64,000 nucleotides of DNA from Tilletia caries (taxonomy: Eukaryota; Basidiomycota; Exobasidiomycetes; Tilletiales; Tilletiaceae). Position numbers and translations under genes: made by a program. The notes beneath the pieces are model-generated. The model made no database searches, was not told where the DNA came from, and saw only the letters and a program-made list of their open reading frames with translations. Positions 46,257 through 56,638 of the stretch are shown piece after piece (within the stretch, counting starts at the first letter, position 1; every line of letters starts with the position of its first letter). Location: the NCBI GenBank assembly GCA_032718865.1, contig JALUTQ010000028.1:1116001-1180000 (forward strand), in the 5' to 3' direction.

Positions 46257-46654
46257 ATGTGTTGGCAAGACTGGAAGTGATAAGTACCTGTGTGAGAATT
46301 CTAGAGGACTGGAAAACTAGTGAGGATCAAAAGGAACGAAGAAGATGTGTGTGGAAGTCTGAATTGCAAAGGAAGAAAGTAAGGGAAAACGAGCCGCTAT
46401 ATACATTCGGTGTGCTTGGTTATTTCGGGAAAGATTATAAGGACTTGTCGCAATGATGGAGGAGTGAGAGGGAGCGAGGGACGTGCCAGGTCATTGCGCA
46501 ATGATTTAGAGGGTGTGAAAGGCGAGAAGAGCCGAGAGTGAGAAACGGAAGGAAAGCAAAACGGGTCGGAGCGGAACGGAATGGAGCAAAGAGAAGTGAT
46601 CACGAGAAAGGATAAGGAAGTGATCATTGTACCACCTGGTCTATTGCCAGCACA
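46257..46654 (-). repeat. 5' LTR of the gypsy element (displaced, inverted)
   Basis: 398 bp, about 98-99% identical to the LTR at 40112-40508 but inverted. Flanked by TCGCC (46655-46659), the complement of the GGCGA next to the 3' LTR. Confidence 0.92.
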
Positions 46655-46701
46655 TCGCCCCGGAGTCCGGGCTCCGGGGATCTACTCCGGGAAGATCCTT
46701 A
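46655..46701 (+). mobile_element. Element B copy 2, distal end
   Basis: 47 bp ending CTCCGGGAAGATCCTTA, the TIR partner of the end at 41542. Followed by the 8-bp duplication CTCCAGAC. Confidence 0.8.
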
Positions 46702-48124
46702 CTCCAGACCGCCTACATCTCATCCAGGGACGCGCCGGACGCGGAAAGACCTTCGTCATCAAGGGCATCATCGACTATCTTCGTGGACACGGAAAGCTGC
46801 TCGCTGTCTGTGGAGCCACAGGACTATCCGCGTCCGCATTCGACCGCGGTACTACTGTACACAAACGCTTTACCATCCCCGTTCAAGAGGACGAAGACGA
46901 GCACGAAATCACCCTTCGATCTAGCATGCGAACGAACTCTCCTGCTGCCGCGTTCCTTCGATCCACCGACGCTATCATCATTGATGAGATTTGGAGCCTT
47001 CCTCGCCCCGTGATTGAAGCAGTTGACGCATTGATGCGCGCTCTGCTAGATTGCGATCAACCCTTCGGAGGAAAGCCGGTCGTAGGGGTGGGAGACCCAC
47101 GTCAAACGGCGCCGGTCACGCGGGAAAACACGAAGCAGGCCACGCTGGAGAATTCGTTCCTGTGCAGTCCTCTTTTCTCCGCCTTCACCGTACACGAGCT
47201 GGAACGATCACAGCGCCAATCGGGAGACGAAGCCTTCTCTGCGTGGATTGACTCCGTAGGAGACGACACCGACAACTCCACCACCGATCTCAGCGCGTTC
47301 TTCCTGTCCGTCCACACCGCGACCGACGCGATCCAATTCCTGTTCCCGCAGCACATTCTCGAAGATGCGCAGCAAGCCATACACCGCTGCCTACTAAGCC
47401 CCATCAACGCAACGGTAGATTCATTTAACGAGATCGCGTTGCGCCGCCTCCCAAATCCACTCGGTTTGTATCACCCCCGTCGTGCTATTTACACCATCTC
47501 TGTCCTGTGCGCTATCCAACTATCCTGACTGCATTGCTGATCAAAATTCACGATTTCCCCCTGATGCAAACAGAAACACGATCAGCACGAGACAGCATCA
47601 AGGATGCTGAGAACGCAGATATTCTCGACGTAGAAGCCGCACTAAACACGCTGGCAGCCATCCCCCACGTCGGCGTCCCACAACGCGAATTACAGCTCAA
47701 AGAAGGCCAACTCTGCTCTCTCATGCGTAACCTCAACGTCCAGCGCGGCCTGATAAAACATGCGCGCGTCGTATTGACCCGCATCAACGTCAGATCAATC
47801 TCCATCAGACTCCTACCTTCACGCGCTCACTTTCTTCTACCCCGAATCAACTTCACGTTCTCACCACGAGGCTCACCATTCCAAATCATCCGCAGTCAGT
47901 TCCCCCTTCGGTCTGCATACGCAACGACGTTCCACGGCTGCCAAGGACTCACCCTCGACAAGTCCGTGATCGACTGCACCACTCCGATATTCGCACATGG
48001 CCAACGATACGCTGCCATTTCCCGAACCCGCACGCGAACAGACACGCAGATCTACACCCCGGAAGGAACGAGCGCAGTGGTGAACAACATCGTCTATCCC
48101 GAGCTGACCAACCTGGAGATGTGA
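46702..48124 (+). CDS. Helitron 1 helicase region (Pif1-like)
   Basis: C-terminal SF1B helicase of the Helitron protein, which would unwind DNA during rolling-circle transposition. Walker A is GRAGRGKTF; then LLAVCGATGLSASAFDRGTTVHKRF (motif Ia-Ib region), AIIIDEIWSLPR (Walker B) and VVGVGDPRQTAPVT (motif III). After an intron at 47464-47573 (GTTTGT...GCAAACAG) come RSAYATTFHGCQGLTLDKSV (motif V) and RYAAISRTRTRTD (motif VI). The stop is at 48122-48124. The N-terminal codons visible upstream (46581-46701) come from the LTR and element B and are not native. At 46710 the frame matches exactly that of the Rep ORF where element B broke it. Apart from insertions, the helicase appears intact. Confidence 0.88.
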
Positions 48125-48492
48125 CCTGCAGACAGCAATCAGGAACCCAAACGCGATCAGCCCACCGTGCAGTGTGCAGGTTGCAAGCAGCAACAACCCG
48201 CCGCAGTCGCACACATGACCACACAGCAAACAAGCGCGCATGGAATTCCACCACGATCGACGAAAACAAGCACGCATAAAATTTCCACCACGATCGAACG
48301 CTGCCAGCACGATTGCGCAGCTACAAGCTTGACAGCCGCACGCCCGCAGCCTATCACCCTTTAAAGACGCACCAGACACGCCCACTCCTCCTGCCTGCTC
48401 CTTTTTTTTTCTGCTCTGAAACCTCCCCCCCGCACTCTCACGCAGTTCAAATCCCTCCCTCACCCACCAAGTACCATCAACGATTGCTCACG
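48125..48492. promoter_or_regulatory. Spacer and probable promoter before the OB-fold gene
   Basis: No ORF of interest. C-rich and A-rich stretches, including a T9 run near 48403, precede the start codon at 48493. Confidence 0.35.
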
Positions 48493-49336
48493 ATGGACGC
48501 CCTGTATGACTGCCTCTTCCACGGCGTTCTGCAAGTCAACACGATCACGAAGGAATCGAACAACAAGTTCAACACGCTCACGGTATCCGTACGTACCTTC
48601 CTGCTATAACCCCGTCCAGCGACCAGCACAGCACCCTCCACTGACACACTCTCTCACAAACAACACGTACGCACATCAGCTCCCCGTCGGCATGAATCCA
48701 GACGCGGACCACGACATTGAAGCGATTGCCACCGCGTTTGGGGCGCAGACCTTGGAGGCCCCACTTCTGATCAACGTCACCGGTGAGACTCTTGAATGAC
48801 CCTACCTCATTACCGATCACACACGCAAATGACTAACTTCGCGTTCTCTCCGCAGCAGCATGGCATGGCTACGCCAATCCGCGCCTCACCGTCCAGAACA
48901 TGACGAAGTTCCTAAACGAGGCCGAAATCCCCGAGAACTTTCCCATCCCCGTCGGACGCATCTGCGGTGTCGGCAAAGTCCTCGAGACCAACAGCACTGA
49001 GGGATGGTTGCGGATCTACACCGTGTCGTTCGATCGCGTCGTAAGTACGAGCCCTCAATCCACACGTGCACACCTATCACGCTCGCTGACGTCCCGTATG
49101 GTCGTCTCCCTTTCCCAACACACAAGGCGGGTACCCGGCGCTCCTTCGAGTTGATCGCCTACCGCCTGCCAGAAGCGCGATGGAAGAACACCCCGCAGTT
49201 CCCGGTTAATTGTGACCCGTCCCTTACCCTGTGGGGTCGGAGTATTCCCCGAACTCTATTACCGCTAGAAGTTAGAAGTTTACGTTATATCCCACCGGCC
49301 TGGCTTTTGAGCCAGAGTGCTCCCCAGACTTTTTGA
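48493..49336 (+). CDS. Helitron 1-associated OB-fold-like protein
   Basis: Four exons (48493-48588, 48680-48782, 48856-49040, 49127-49336) join in frame to 197 residues. The pattern FPIPVGRICGVGKVLETNST followed by EGWLRIYTVSFDRV suggests an OB-fold beta barrel. It parallels TVPVGSFVGVRGTVETIKYN in the gene downstream of Helitron 2. Many Helitrons carry RPA-like single-strand-binding genes, so a role as a transposition cofactor is reasonable but inferred. The last 40 codons (after PQFPVN) look unrelated and may be read-through into foreign sequence, so the original C terminus may be lost. It starts 370 bp after the helicase on the same strand. Confidence 0.55.
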
Positions 49337-49560
49337 GGCCATGAGTTTATAGAAATTAGAATATGAACGGGAGATGAAAATTAGCAAGAAACATTCATGC
49401 CTTGATGACTGATGTTGCTTAATGCTTGGTCTGGATATCTTAAACTCGAATTCTCAAAAGGCGTGCTCATTGCTGAATGCTGTGACCTGTCAGATGTGGA
49501 TGGCATACCTAAAGAATGGCCCAGAAGCAAAGGCAATCATCTAAATCACATAGACACCCT

Positions 49561-49613
49561 CCGCGCCTCGCTCTCAGGGTAGCTTCGCTACCCTTCGAGC
49601 TCTCCGCCATGAT
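49561..49613 (+). repeat. 53-bp direct repeat with hairpin, copy 1
   Basis: Identical to 49748-49800. It contains the inverted repeat GGGTAGCTTCGCTACCC. A related hairpin occurs at 55871-55886. Confidence 0.92.
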
Positions 49614-49747
49614 TTTCCCCACAACATAGATGATGAGCAAGAGCAGATAGATCTCCCCAAAGGCCAAAGCTGTAATGTAACATGTGTATTGCGTACCTGA
49701 TCGGTGCCCGCAGGCCACAGTTGATAAATCAATATGGACTAACGCTT

Positions 49748-49800
49748 ACCGCGCCTCGCTCTCAGGGTAGCTTCGCTACCCTTCGAGCTCTCCGCCATGA
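49748..49800 (+). repeat. 53-bp direct repeat with hairpin, copy 2
   Basis: Perfect second copy, 187 bp after the first. Confidence 0.92.
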
Positions 49801-50582
49801 TCTTTCACACACCATAGGCGTGTTGCAGCTGAACATTGATCTCTCGCCTCTTCTTTGTGCTCTCGCTTTTCTGTTCTGTTCTGTTCTGTATGCTACCCCT
49901 TGGTGCCTGTGGCCAACGCTCTGTCTGCACTTCCAGCTCTACTGCCTCTCCTCGTGGTGCTCTGCAGAGCATTTGGCTGCTTCCATGGTATCAGGGGGGG
50001 CTTTCCATTGTAAAACACGTTTTCTCCCTTCCTTCCTCATAGAACACCACGTGTCATGCATTGTTAACTGCATGACATCCACATGTCATGCACTACCTCA
50101 CATTGTCATTCGACAATCTCTCATGTCACTGACAGGGCCTTGCAACTCATGTGATTTTGGATACAAGGCACGCACGTACTTTATGTGATTATGTCTACCA
50201 TCTCTGCGTTGTATGCATGATTTCACAAATAGAACGAATGACCAAAGATATGACATTCAACGGTCAGGAGAGAACGTAACAAACCGATCTGGTCAGCATC
50301 CGTGTTTGTTGGATCGGAGGCTGGGTGGAGCGAGCTTGTATGGGAGTGTTACTTTTGGTACGTCTGGGGCTGTGTCGTCGCTCTCTGTGTGGTCATGAGC
50401 GCCGCGTTGGCGTTGATCGGCTTTGGGATTTGGCAGTTTAGGGCGTGAGACGGCAACATTCGACTGCTGGATGCTCTTGATGGCGAGGAAGATTGAGTCA
50501 ATGGAGGGGGGACGGCGTTCGTGGAGGATCGGACTAATCATAGCTGAGGAACGCTGCGCCATCAGACCGTCTTTTTGTACAT

Positions 50583-51846
50583 CTAGTGCTCGTGACATCT
50601 GAACTGTATTTGTGCCTCATCAGCATTATCAGCCTTCACTGACTGTGTAGAAAGCGGGGGCCTGAGGGTGGAGGAGATAAAATGGACTATAAGGGGAGTG
50701 GTTAAAGGCAGCCTCATCTCCGCTGGCTTGACAGCGCTGGCCTGGATGACTTCAGTCGCAGCCTCCCCCTCGGCAGTGGAGAGCGCCGCCCTCAGGGCAA
50801 TCCAGATACTTGGCCGCGCGGCAGAGCTCATGTCGAGTGCGCTGAAGGCGACACTGGACAGCCGCTTGGTGCGGACGAGCAAAACCCCGCTGACGAGACA
50901 CTCGTCGACGATCCGGTGCAGGTAGCGGTTCTGGTCGGCGGTGGGGACGTTGTGTGTGTCCGCGGGGACGGATGGCGAAGACGTTTCCGCTGCGCCGCTC
51001 CGGTAATTACCGGCTGTTTTGACGGAGAGGGGCGCCTTGATGCGCGCCACGGCTGGGGGCGGTGCGGGCGGGACTGTGATACTGGTCCATCAGTCGTCTA
51101 CCCACGTCCGAGATGGTGGTGCTCTTCCGAAAGCCTGCGGCAATGCCTTCCACAGTGAAATGCCACAGCTCCACGTACTGGGATGCCGCCACCTTGTTCA
51201 TGGTGGTTTGACAGGGGAGCTGCACAATGTCCCCCACCGTACCCTCTGGATCGTAGCCGAGCAGGAGGCGAGGGTCGACGCCCGACAGAGAGTGCGCCGC
51301 TCCGTGTTGAGGGCTTGGTGAGGCGGAGCTGCCGAGAGGAAAGCCCGGCATGCTGGCCCCGGAGAAGTGACCGAGAGCATCGTCAGTTGGAAAGACGGTG
51401 CCACCGGAAGCGCCGACAGCGTCACCATCTGCCGCCAGTGGTGTAGTGAGCATGGGGTGGGAGGGGGGGAGAGGCAGCGGACAGTCCCGTGTGAGCGGCG
51501 GGCAGGGCCGCCGTAGTCGTCAGACCCTGCGGCAATGACGACGAGGCCGAGTTGTCCCTAGGAGGACCGGCCGGACCCGATGCCGCGAATGGAGACGAGG
51601 AGACAGGCCCAGCGCCCAGCTGCACTGCTGTGTGGGCAGATGCGTGCGCCTCAGAAGCCGGAGCGGACGACGTGGGAGCAGGAGGAGTGATCCGTTGCCG
51701 ACCGATGACCGGAGCAGGCGACTCGAAGAACTGCTGCTGCTTGGACGGCGACAGCCTCTGGAACGCCTGAAGGAAGCAGCCTCAGTGCCTCTTTTGTATT
51801 CTTGCAGTCCCAGTTTTGTAAAGGGTATACAAGATGGAAGCCACAA
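50583..51846 (-). pseudogene. Degenerate ORF, probable transposon protein
   Basis: I do not recognise the family with confidence. Minus-strand frames link across two or three one-base shifts. First comes SPSKQQQFFESPAPVIG with an Ala/Ser/Pro-rich stretch (about 51780-51480). A poly-C shift near 51460 leads to GYDPEGTVGDIVQLP, ASQYVELWHFTVEGIAAGF and TTISDVGRRLMDQY. Another shift near 51040 leads to AGNYRSGAAETSS, YLHRIVDECLVSGVLLV and WIALRAALSTAEGEAATEVI, ending at 50583. A low-complexity N terminus before an aromatic YVELWHFT block is, to my memory, common in basidiomycete transposon-encoded proteins; that is recall, not a search. As it stands it cannot make a full protein. Confidence 0.4.
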
Positions 51847-51849
51847 ACG

Positions 51850-54800
51850 ACAACGTTTGTAATCATAACCGTTCTTTAATTTTCAGGATTAGCCATGACT
51901 TTTTTTATTTTTGGAAGCGGGCAGTGTTGAACATACTATTGGAGTATGGAGTATTCCTATATACTATAGTACTAGTGGTACGCGGCGCCCGGTGGGCGCC
52001 TCTCAGACTGGGAAGAACGGTGAAAGAGATTCTATTCAAACAAAATATATTGCGGTTCGTGGGTGACCGTTGGGCGGTGAGTGTGACCGGTGGGCGGTGA
52101 CCGTTGCCGTTGTGCGTGGGACCAGGGAAGATCACGCTCGGGTCGCCTCATAGCTCATTTCAATTATCTCCGCCCCAAAAATTAAATCTCCGTTCCCCAA
52201 CAAAGTGATGCCTGGCTCACGCTCGGGCCACGCTTGAAAAGGCATAAAAGAAGGCGCCTTCTCCCCTCTTCGTCCCTGTCTCCTTGCCTTCGGGCCCCCT
52301 CCTTCCTCAGGTCTTTGGACCTTCGAGCTTTACAGATTCCTCCCCAGTCTTCGGACCAGGTCGAGCCTTTTGACATCCTCGCTCTTGTAGCTTGAGCTTT
52401 TTGACTTCCTCAGCATTTATGCTTCGAGCTTTATTGGGCTTTCCTCCTCGCATTTATGCGAGTTGAGCTAATCTATCTCTCGCGACATGGGTCGTTTGAG
52501 CATATTGTGAGGGACCTATTTTTTTTTATTACTATTTTTTTCAAATTTTTTTTTTCAATACATACACTGACTGAGGGACTTATGAGGTGTCCGAGGGCTA
52601 TCCCGATTCCGCCCGTGAGCCATTCCTGACCCGTCTCTCTACGCGGCAGTTTCCCACGGTAGCGTTACATGCAATCTCAAGCTACTCTTGATCGATGATC
52701 AACGACGAACTTGCGATGGAGTCTCAGGGAGATGAGGTGCTTGAAGAACGTATGTCACCGTTAGGTAGGGTGGGGCATCTTGGACGCTCCAGACGTATCG
52801 TCCCATAATTCGAACGTTCTCCAGGTAGGGCAGCTCGATGACTTTTTCTTGCAGGAAACCGACATACCGTATTCAACGACTGCATCGTTTCAAACAACAC
52901 GACGACTCTATGTCAGAACTATGGATGGCTGAATGGCTCTCCTGCTGACATGTCTAGTCTAATTTGCGGAGCATTCTGAGGTGCAGACCATATCTCCAAG
53001 TCTCGCAGACGTGTACAGGTGGCCGCCTACTGCTACCATCCAGCTAATGGTGGCCTGGAGGAGGTATTGAACGGTCAGAAGTCACAACTCGCTGACATGT
53101 CCTCTTCCTCTCCTTTTTCGTTTTTGCCCAACGCTCTTTCGACTGATCTTCTGGCTCTCCCTATCCACTCCTTCACCAACTTCTCTCTGGATCGGCTTCC
53201 CTAACGAAGTGCCCTGCCACCGATGGCCAATGACCCCGTACGCTCAAGCTGATATCTTTTCTTTCTCCTCAGGGCTCAGATCACGGTCCACGGCTGAGGC
53301 CTCAGATCTTTGCTGATCTCTCCCAACTCCTTCTGTGCAGGAGAGTGTTTCGTTGCTCACGCATATCATCGTTCTCTTCTCACTTTGCTGACAGTTGGCA
53401 TTTGACCGTTGACGCTCGCATAGTCCGCACTGGCGTCTGGCCAATTGGCCATCGCCTCTCCGTCGCCATCAATCACAATCATTTACAATTTAAGACAGTG
53501 AGTCTTCAATCCCTCATACAGCCTCGTCCTTGTCATCTATCTCGGCCAAGTGTTCAATTTTTCAATCATCTGCAGCAGCGAAGCCACGTCCTCCCGCTTC
53601 GACACTCGACAGCAGCTCGCTCGCGCGGGAGGTATCTTTCCGGCCTTGCCAGCTCGACCAAGACGGGCCGGCCCGTACTGCCTCGGGCATCACGCGTCCT
53701 CGGTCCTCCCGCTATCACGATTGCACCAGCTACACGGTCGCACACACAATCGGCCGGAACAGCTTCTTATTGGGTCAGCTGCAACCACGGCCGCTTAAGC
53801 CCGTACCCCCTTTCCGACGACCGTTCTGGCAGCAAGCTCGGTAGTCAAACGCGCCTCCGCTTGGACCACTTCCTCCTCAGCTTTGGGGCCTACGCCTCCC
53901 GCCCGCTCTGCTATCCTAGCCCGGTGCCGTCTCGATCTTGGCCGTCCCTGCCCCCTGGAGCAACTGTTATTGTCTCCCCGCCCATAGGGTTGGACCCCGG
54001 TCATTTGAAGGTTGCCGTCGCCGCCTGCACCTGGTCTCGTCGCCCACTGGACTGCAGGCCTTACGGCGCCACCACCCGGAGCTCGTTCTGGATACCTCTG
54101 ACGTGCCATGCAGCTCATAAGCTACGGAATCAAGACAACTGAATCTTCTGGACACCTGTGCTCTGCTCTCCCTTCTTGAGCCGTTTGAGGTCTGAGGATG
54201 GGTCTCAACAGGTTATAGGGCCGAGGGGGGTTGCGATTATCATATTCCCCTAACTTTAGTTAAGGGGTTATAGGGCGGCTCCCGCCTTACGGCCGTAAGC
54301 TTTTTGCCATTCAGGCTCGTAGTTTGGGACTTTTCTTCGCAACTACCAACACAACACACCATTCTGAATCAGTAGACCCTTGACCAAATCTAGTCCTGCA
54401 ACTTCTGGCACAGGTTTCGTGGTTGTAGCATCAGAATTGACTGATCTGTCCTTGAGCCAAAGTTTGGTTTTTCCTTACATAAGCACAGAGTGCAGAAATC
54501 TTGCATACGTAATCAGTTCATTTCGACACTCGACAGACGACAACCAACACCGCCAGCCTTTCTTCACGCTTCCATCGAAGCCCGACAAGCATCATGCGAA
54601 TTGAACAATCCCCCCTCGATTTCTTTTTAACCGCTCTCTGCTCACCAAGGTTCAAGTTAATGATGCTCACCGCTGTTTTGCTTTTTCTTGCTTAACCTGA
54701 TGGCTGATACCACTTACCCATACCAGTCTCTGCTTTGTTCCCATTCTGAGTCCGGCCCAGCAGTCAGCACTCCCGAATTGTCATCCAAGGTGAGCCTCGT

Positions 54801-54889
54801 GTTTATACGCGCATCTGCATCAGGTGCTCCGGGTTAGGTCCTTACTCACCCATTCGTTTTTCAGCTCTCTGCTCTTATGAATCCGGTCG
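51850..54889. other. Long stretch with no supported gene
   Basis: Overlapping ORFs on both strands (for example 53345-54142 on plus and 53795-54118 on minus) have no domain I recognise. CTTCGAGCTTT-type short repeats are at 52320-52460 and a T/A-rich tract at 52520-52560. A Ser/Ala/Pro-rich frame near 53530-53840 might be a relic of a transposon gag. Confidence 0.45.
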
Positions 54890-55335
54890 ACGTCGTCAAG
54901 ATGAGTAGACTGACTTTCCTCACTCACCATGCCCCATCGGACAGCTCTCTCCCTCGACAAAGCCGCTGCCAAGGTTGCTCCCAAAGCACACCACCTCGTC
55001 ATCTCCAACCCCGTCAACTCCACCGTGCCCATCGTCGCCGAGGTCTTCAAGTCTTTACGACCCCAAGCGGTGGGTTTTTCCCCCCGACCCCCCTCTCCTT
55101 CTTCTAACGGCTTTGACGCTTCATGAGTTAAAATGGTGCTCATCACTGCATATCTTCGTACAGTCTGTTCTGTGTCACGGGTCACCACCTTTGACATCAC
55201 ACGCGCCTCCACCTTCCACTTCGACATTGCCAACGTCAAGCCCGCCGAGGTCAATGTGTCCGTCGTCGGTGGCCACCTTCGGCGTCACCATTGTGCTTCT
55301 CCTCTCTCAAGTCGCCCAGGGTTCCATACTCCAAT
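54890..55335 (+). pseudogene. Malate dehydrogenase fragment
   Basis: AAAKVAPKAHHLVISNPVNS and TVPIVAEVFKSL are the NAD-binding/substrate-loop region of malate dehydrogenase (LDH/MDH family, TCA cycle). A one-base shift leads to YDPKR. An intron-like gap (GTGGGT...) is followed by VTTFDITRASTF, ANVKPAEVNVSVVGGH, and after another shift GVTIVLLLSQVAQG. Neither the dinucleotide-binding N terminus nor the C-terminal half is present. At least two frameshifts and some substituted conserved residues mark it as a dead fragment of a duplicated gene. Confidence 0.85.
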
Positions 55336-55351
55336 AGTATGTTCAACACTG

Positions 55352-55407
55352 GACCTGACCTGACCTGACGGCTGACCTGACCTGACCTGACCTGACCTGA
55401 TCTGACT
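55352..55407 (+). repeat. (CCTGA)n pentanucleotide repeat
   Basis: About ten near-perfect CCTGA units with one GGCTGA interruption, directly after the malate dehydrogenase fragment. Confidence 0.9.
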
Positions 55408-56638
55408 TTCTTTCTGTTGTGCTCTTGCCTCTTCTATATTCCCTTACCTTCGCATCAAGCTCTGTTGGCATTCCTTTGCCCATTCGTCTCCGGTCTCAGC
55501 CTTCACCCGTCTTCTACGTCCCTTCCGTCTGCTTCCCCGGCCGCTTATGTTTCCTATCCCCTAACCTCTCCTTCTGCATTAGCCTCACGCTTTTTTCTCC
55601 TCAGTCTTTTAATCTTATCTTCATTGCGCTCGCAGCTATTCTCCGTCTTGTTTGTCAATTGTCTCTCTCTGCGCGAAGCCATCATATGACATATCATTCT
55701 TTGCTTTCTGCTTCCTTGGTAGATACAGCCGTGCGGGATGATTACGTGTGTGAAGTTCCTCAATCCCTTTTTCACGCAAGTTTGATCAACATTCAAAATG
55801 TTACATGGACAATGATATAGATGCTCGTAGCTACGATCGCAAGTCGCAGCCGCATGGCGAAGCAGACGAAGGGTAGCGAAGCTACCTTGAGCTTCTGCGT
55901 AGCCGTGCTGGGCTGAGATTTGGTGACCTTTCTGATACAAAAGATTCGCGAAAAGGGGAGGGGGAGAGGACGCCCCCAGTCACGTCTTCGCACATCTCTA
56001 CCAGGTCATAAGGGTCTGAGGTCCACATCGAGTCTGAGGGACACCCTGGCCTTTGGGCTTCAGCCGACAGCCAGGTCACTATGGTTCCAAGGCGTAAGTT
56101 GCTGCTACTTAACTTTGTTGACTAAGTCTGTATTTAAATCCCACTCCCAGCCCCCAGCGACCTGTTATTCAACAAGGCGAAAAAGTTAGGGGAACACTCT
56201 GGTAAGGTACGCACCCAGGTCAGGAATGGCAGATTGTGAGAGGCAAGGAAAAAGGGAGGGAGGGAGGAGAAGAGAATCATCCTGATATAATTCCACTCAA
56301 GGTTTAAGGTCAGCATGCTGAGGGACGATTGAATGGTTTTGGGCGAGGAGCCTTTGTGTATGGGACCTTCCAGTGACCTTGCGGTCTTTGATTGAAAACT
56401 TATGCCAGCTGTCTGCTGTATACAGTCAGAATGATCATCACGTTCGGACAAAGAAAGTGGATTAAAATGTTGATATCTGATAACATATCGAGCCTAAGAG
56501 ATTGGAGAGGTAGATGATTGGAATTGGAGACATTATTGAAGAGTCAAGAGTTGAGAGTCAAGAATCAGGACACAGAGCGAATATATCGGAACAGTAAGAA
56601 ATTTAGAAGGTGAGGTCTCGCGACCGAAATTCATTAAG
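55408..56638. other. Intergenic DNA, no supported gene
   Basis: Short pyrimidine-rich ORFs only. A hairpin GGGTAGCGAAGCTACC at 55871-55886 resembles the one in the 53-bp repeats at 49.6 kb. The right part probably contains the 3' end of Helitron 2, but I could not identify a CTRR terminus. Confidence 0.45.

Larger units (their letters stand above)
30610..49340 (+). mobile_element. Helitron 1, nested-into and internally inverted
   Basis: Ancestral order on the plus strand: tandem-repeat leader, N-terminal ORF (31594-31867), Rep (now inverted, 41543-45141), helicase (46702-48124), OB-fold-like gene (48493-49336). Elements A, B, C and a gypsy retrotransposon interrupt it, and recombination between two A copies inverted 33042-45141. 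I could not identify the true Helitron termini (5' TC, 3' hairpin with CTRR), so the outer limits are approximate. Confidence 0.75.
49337..50582. other. Repeat-bearing intergenic DNA
   Basis: No gene supported. It holds two identical 53-bp repeats (listed separately) and CATGT-rich short repeats near 50050-50100. Confidence 0.5.

Noticed and set aside
49337..50300. 3' terminus of Helitron 1
   Set aside because: Hairpins occur, but none is followed at the proper distance by CTRR, so I did not assign an end.
53345..54142. 265-codon plus-strand ORF overlapping long ORFs in other frames
   Set aside because: Composition is Arg/Ser/Pro-rich with no recognisable domain, and the opposite strand is equally open. 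GC-rich sequence alone explains it.
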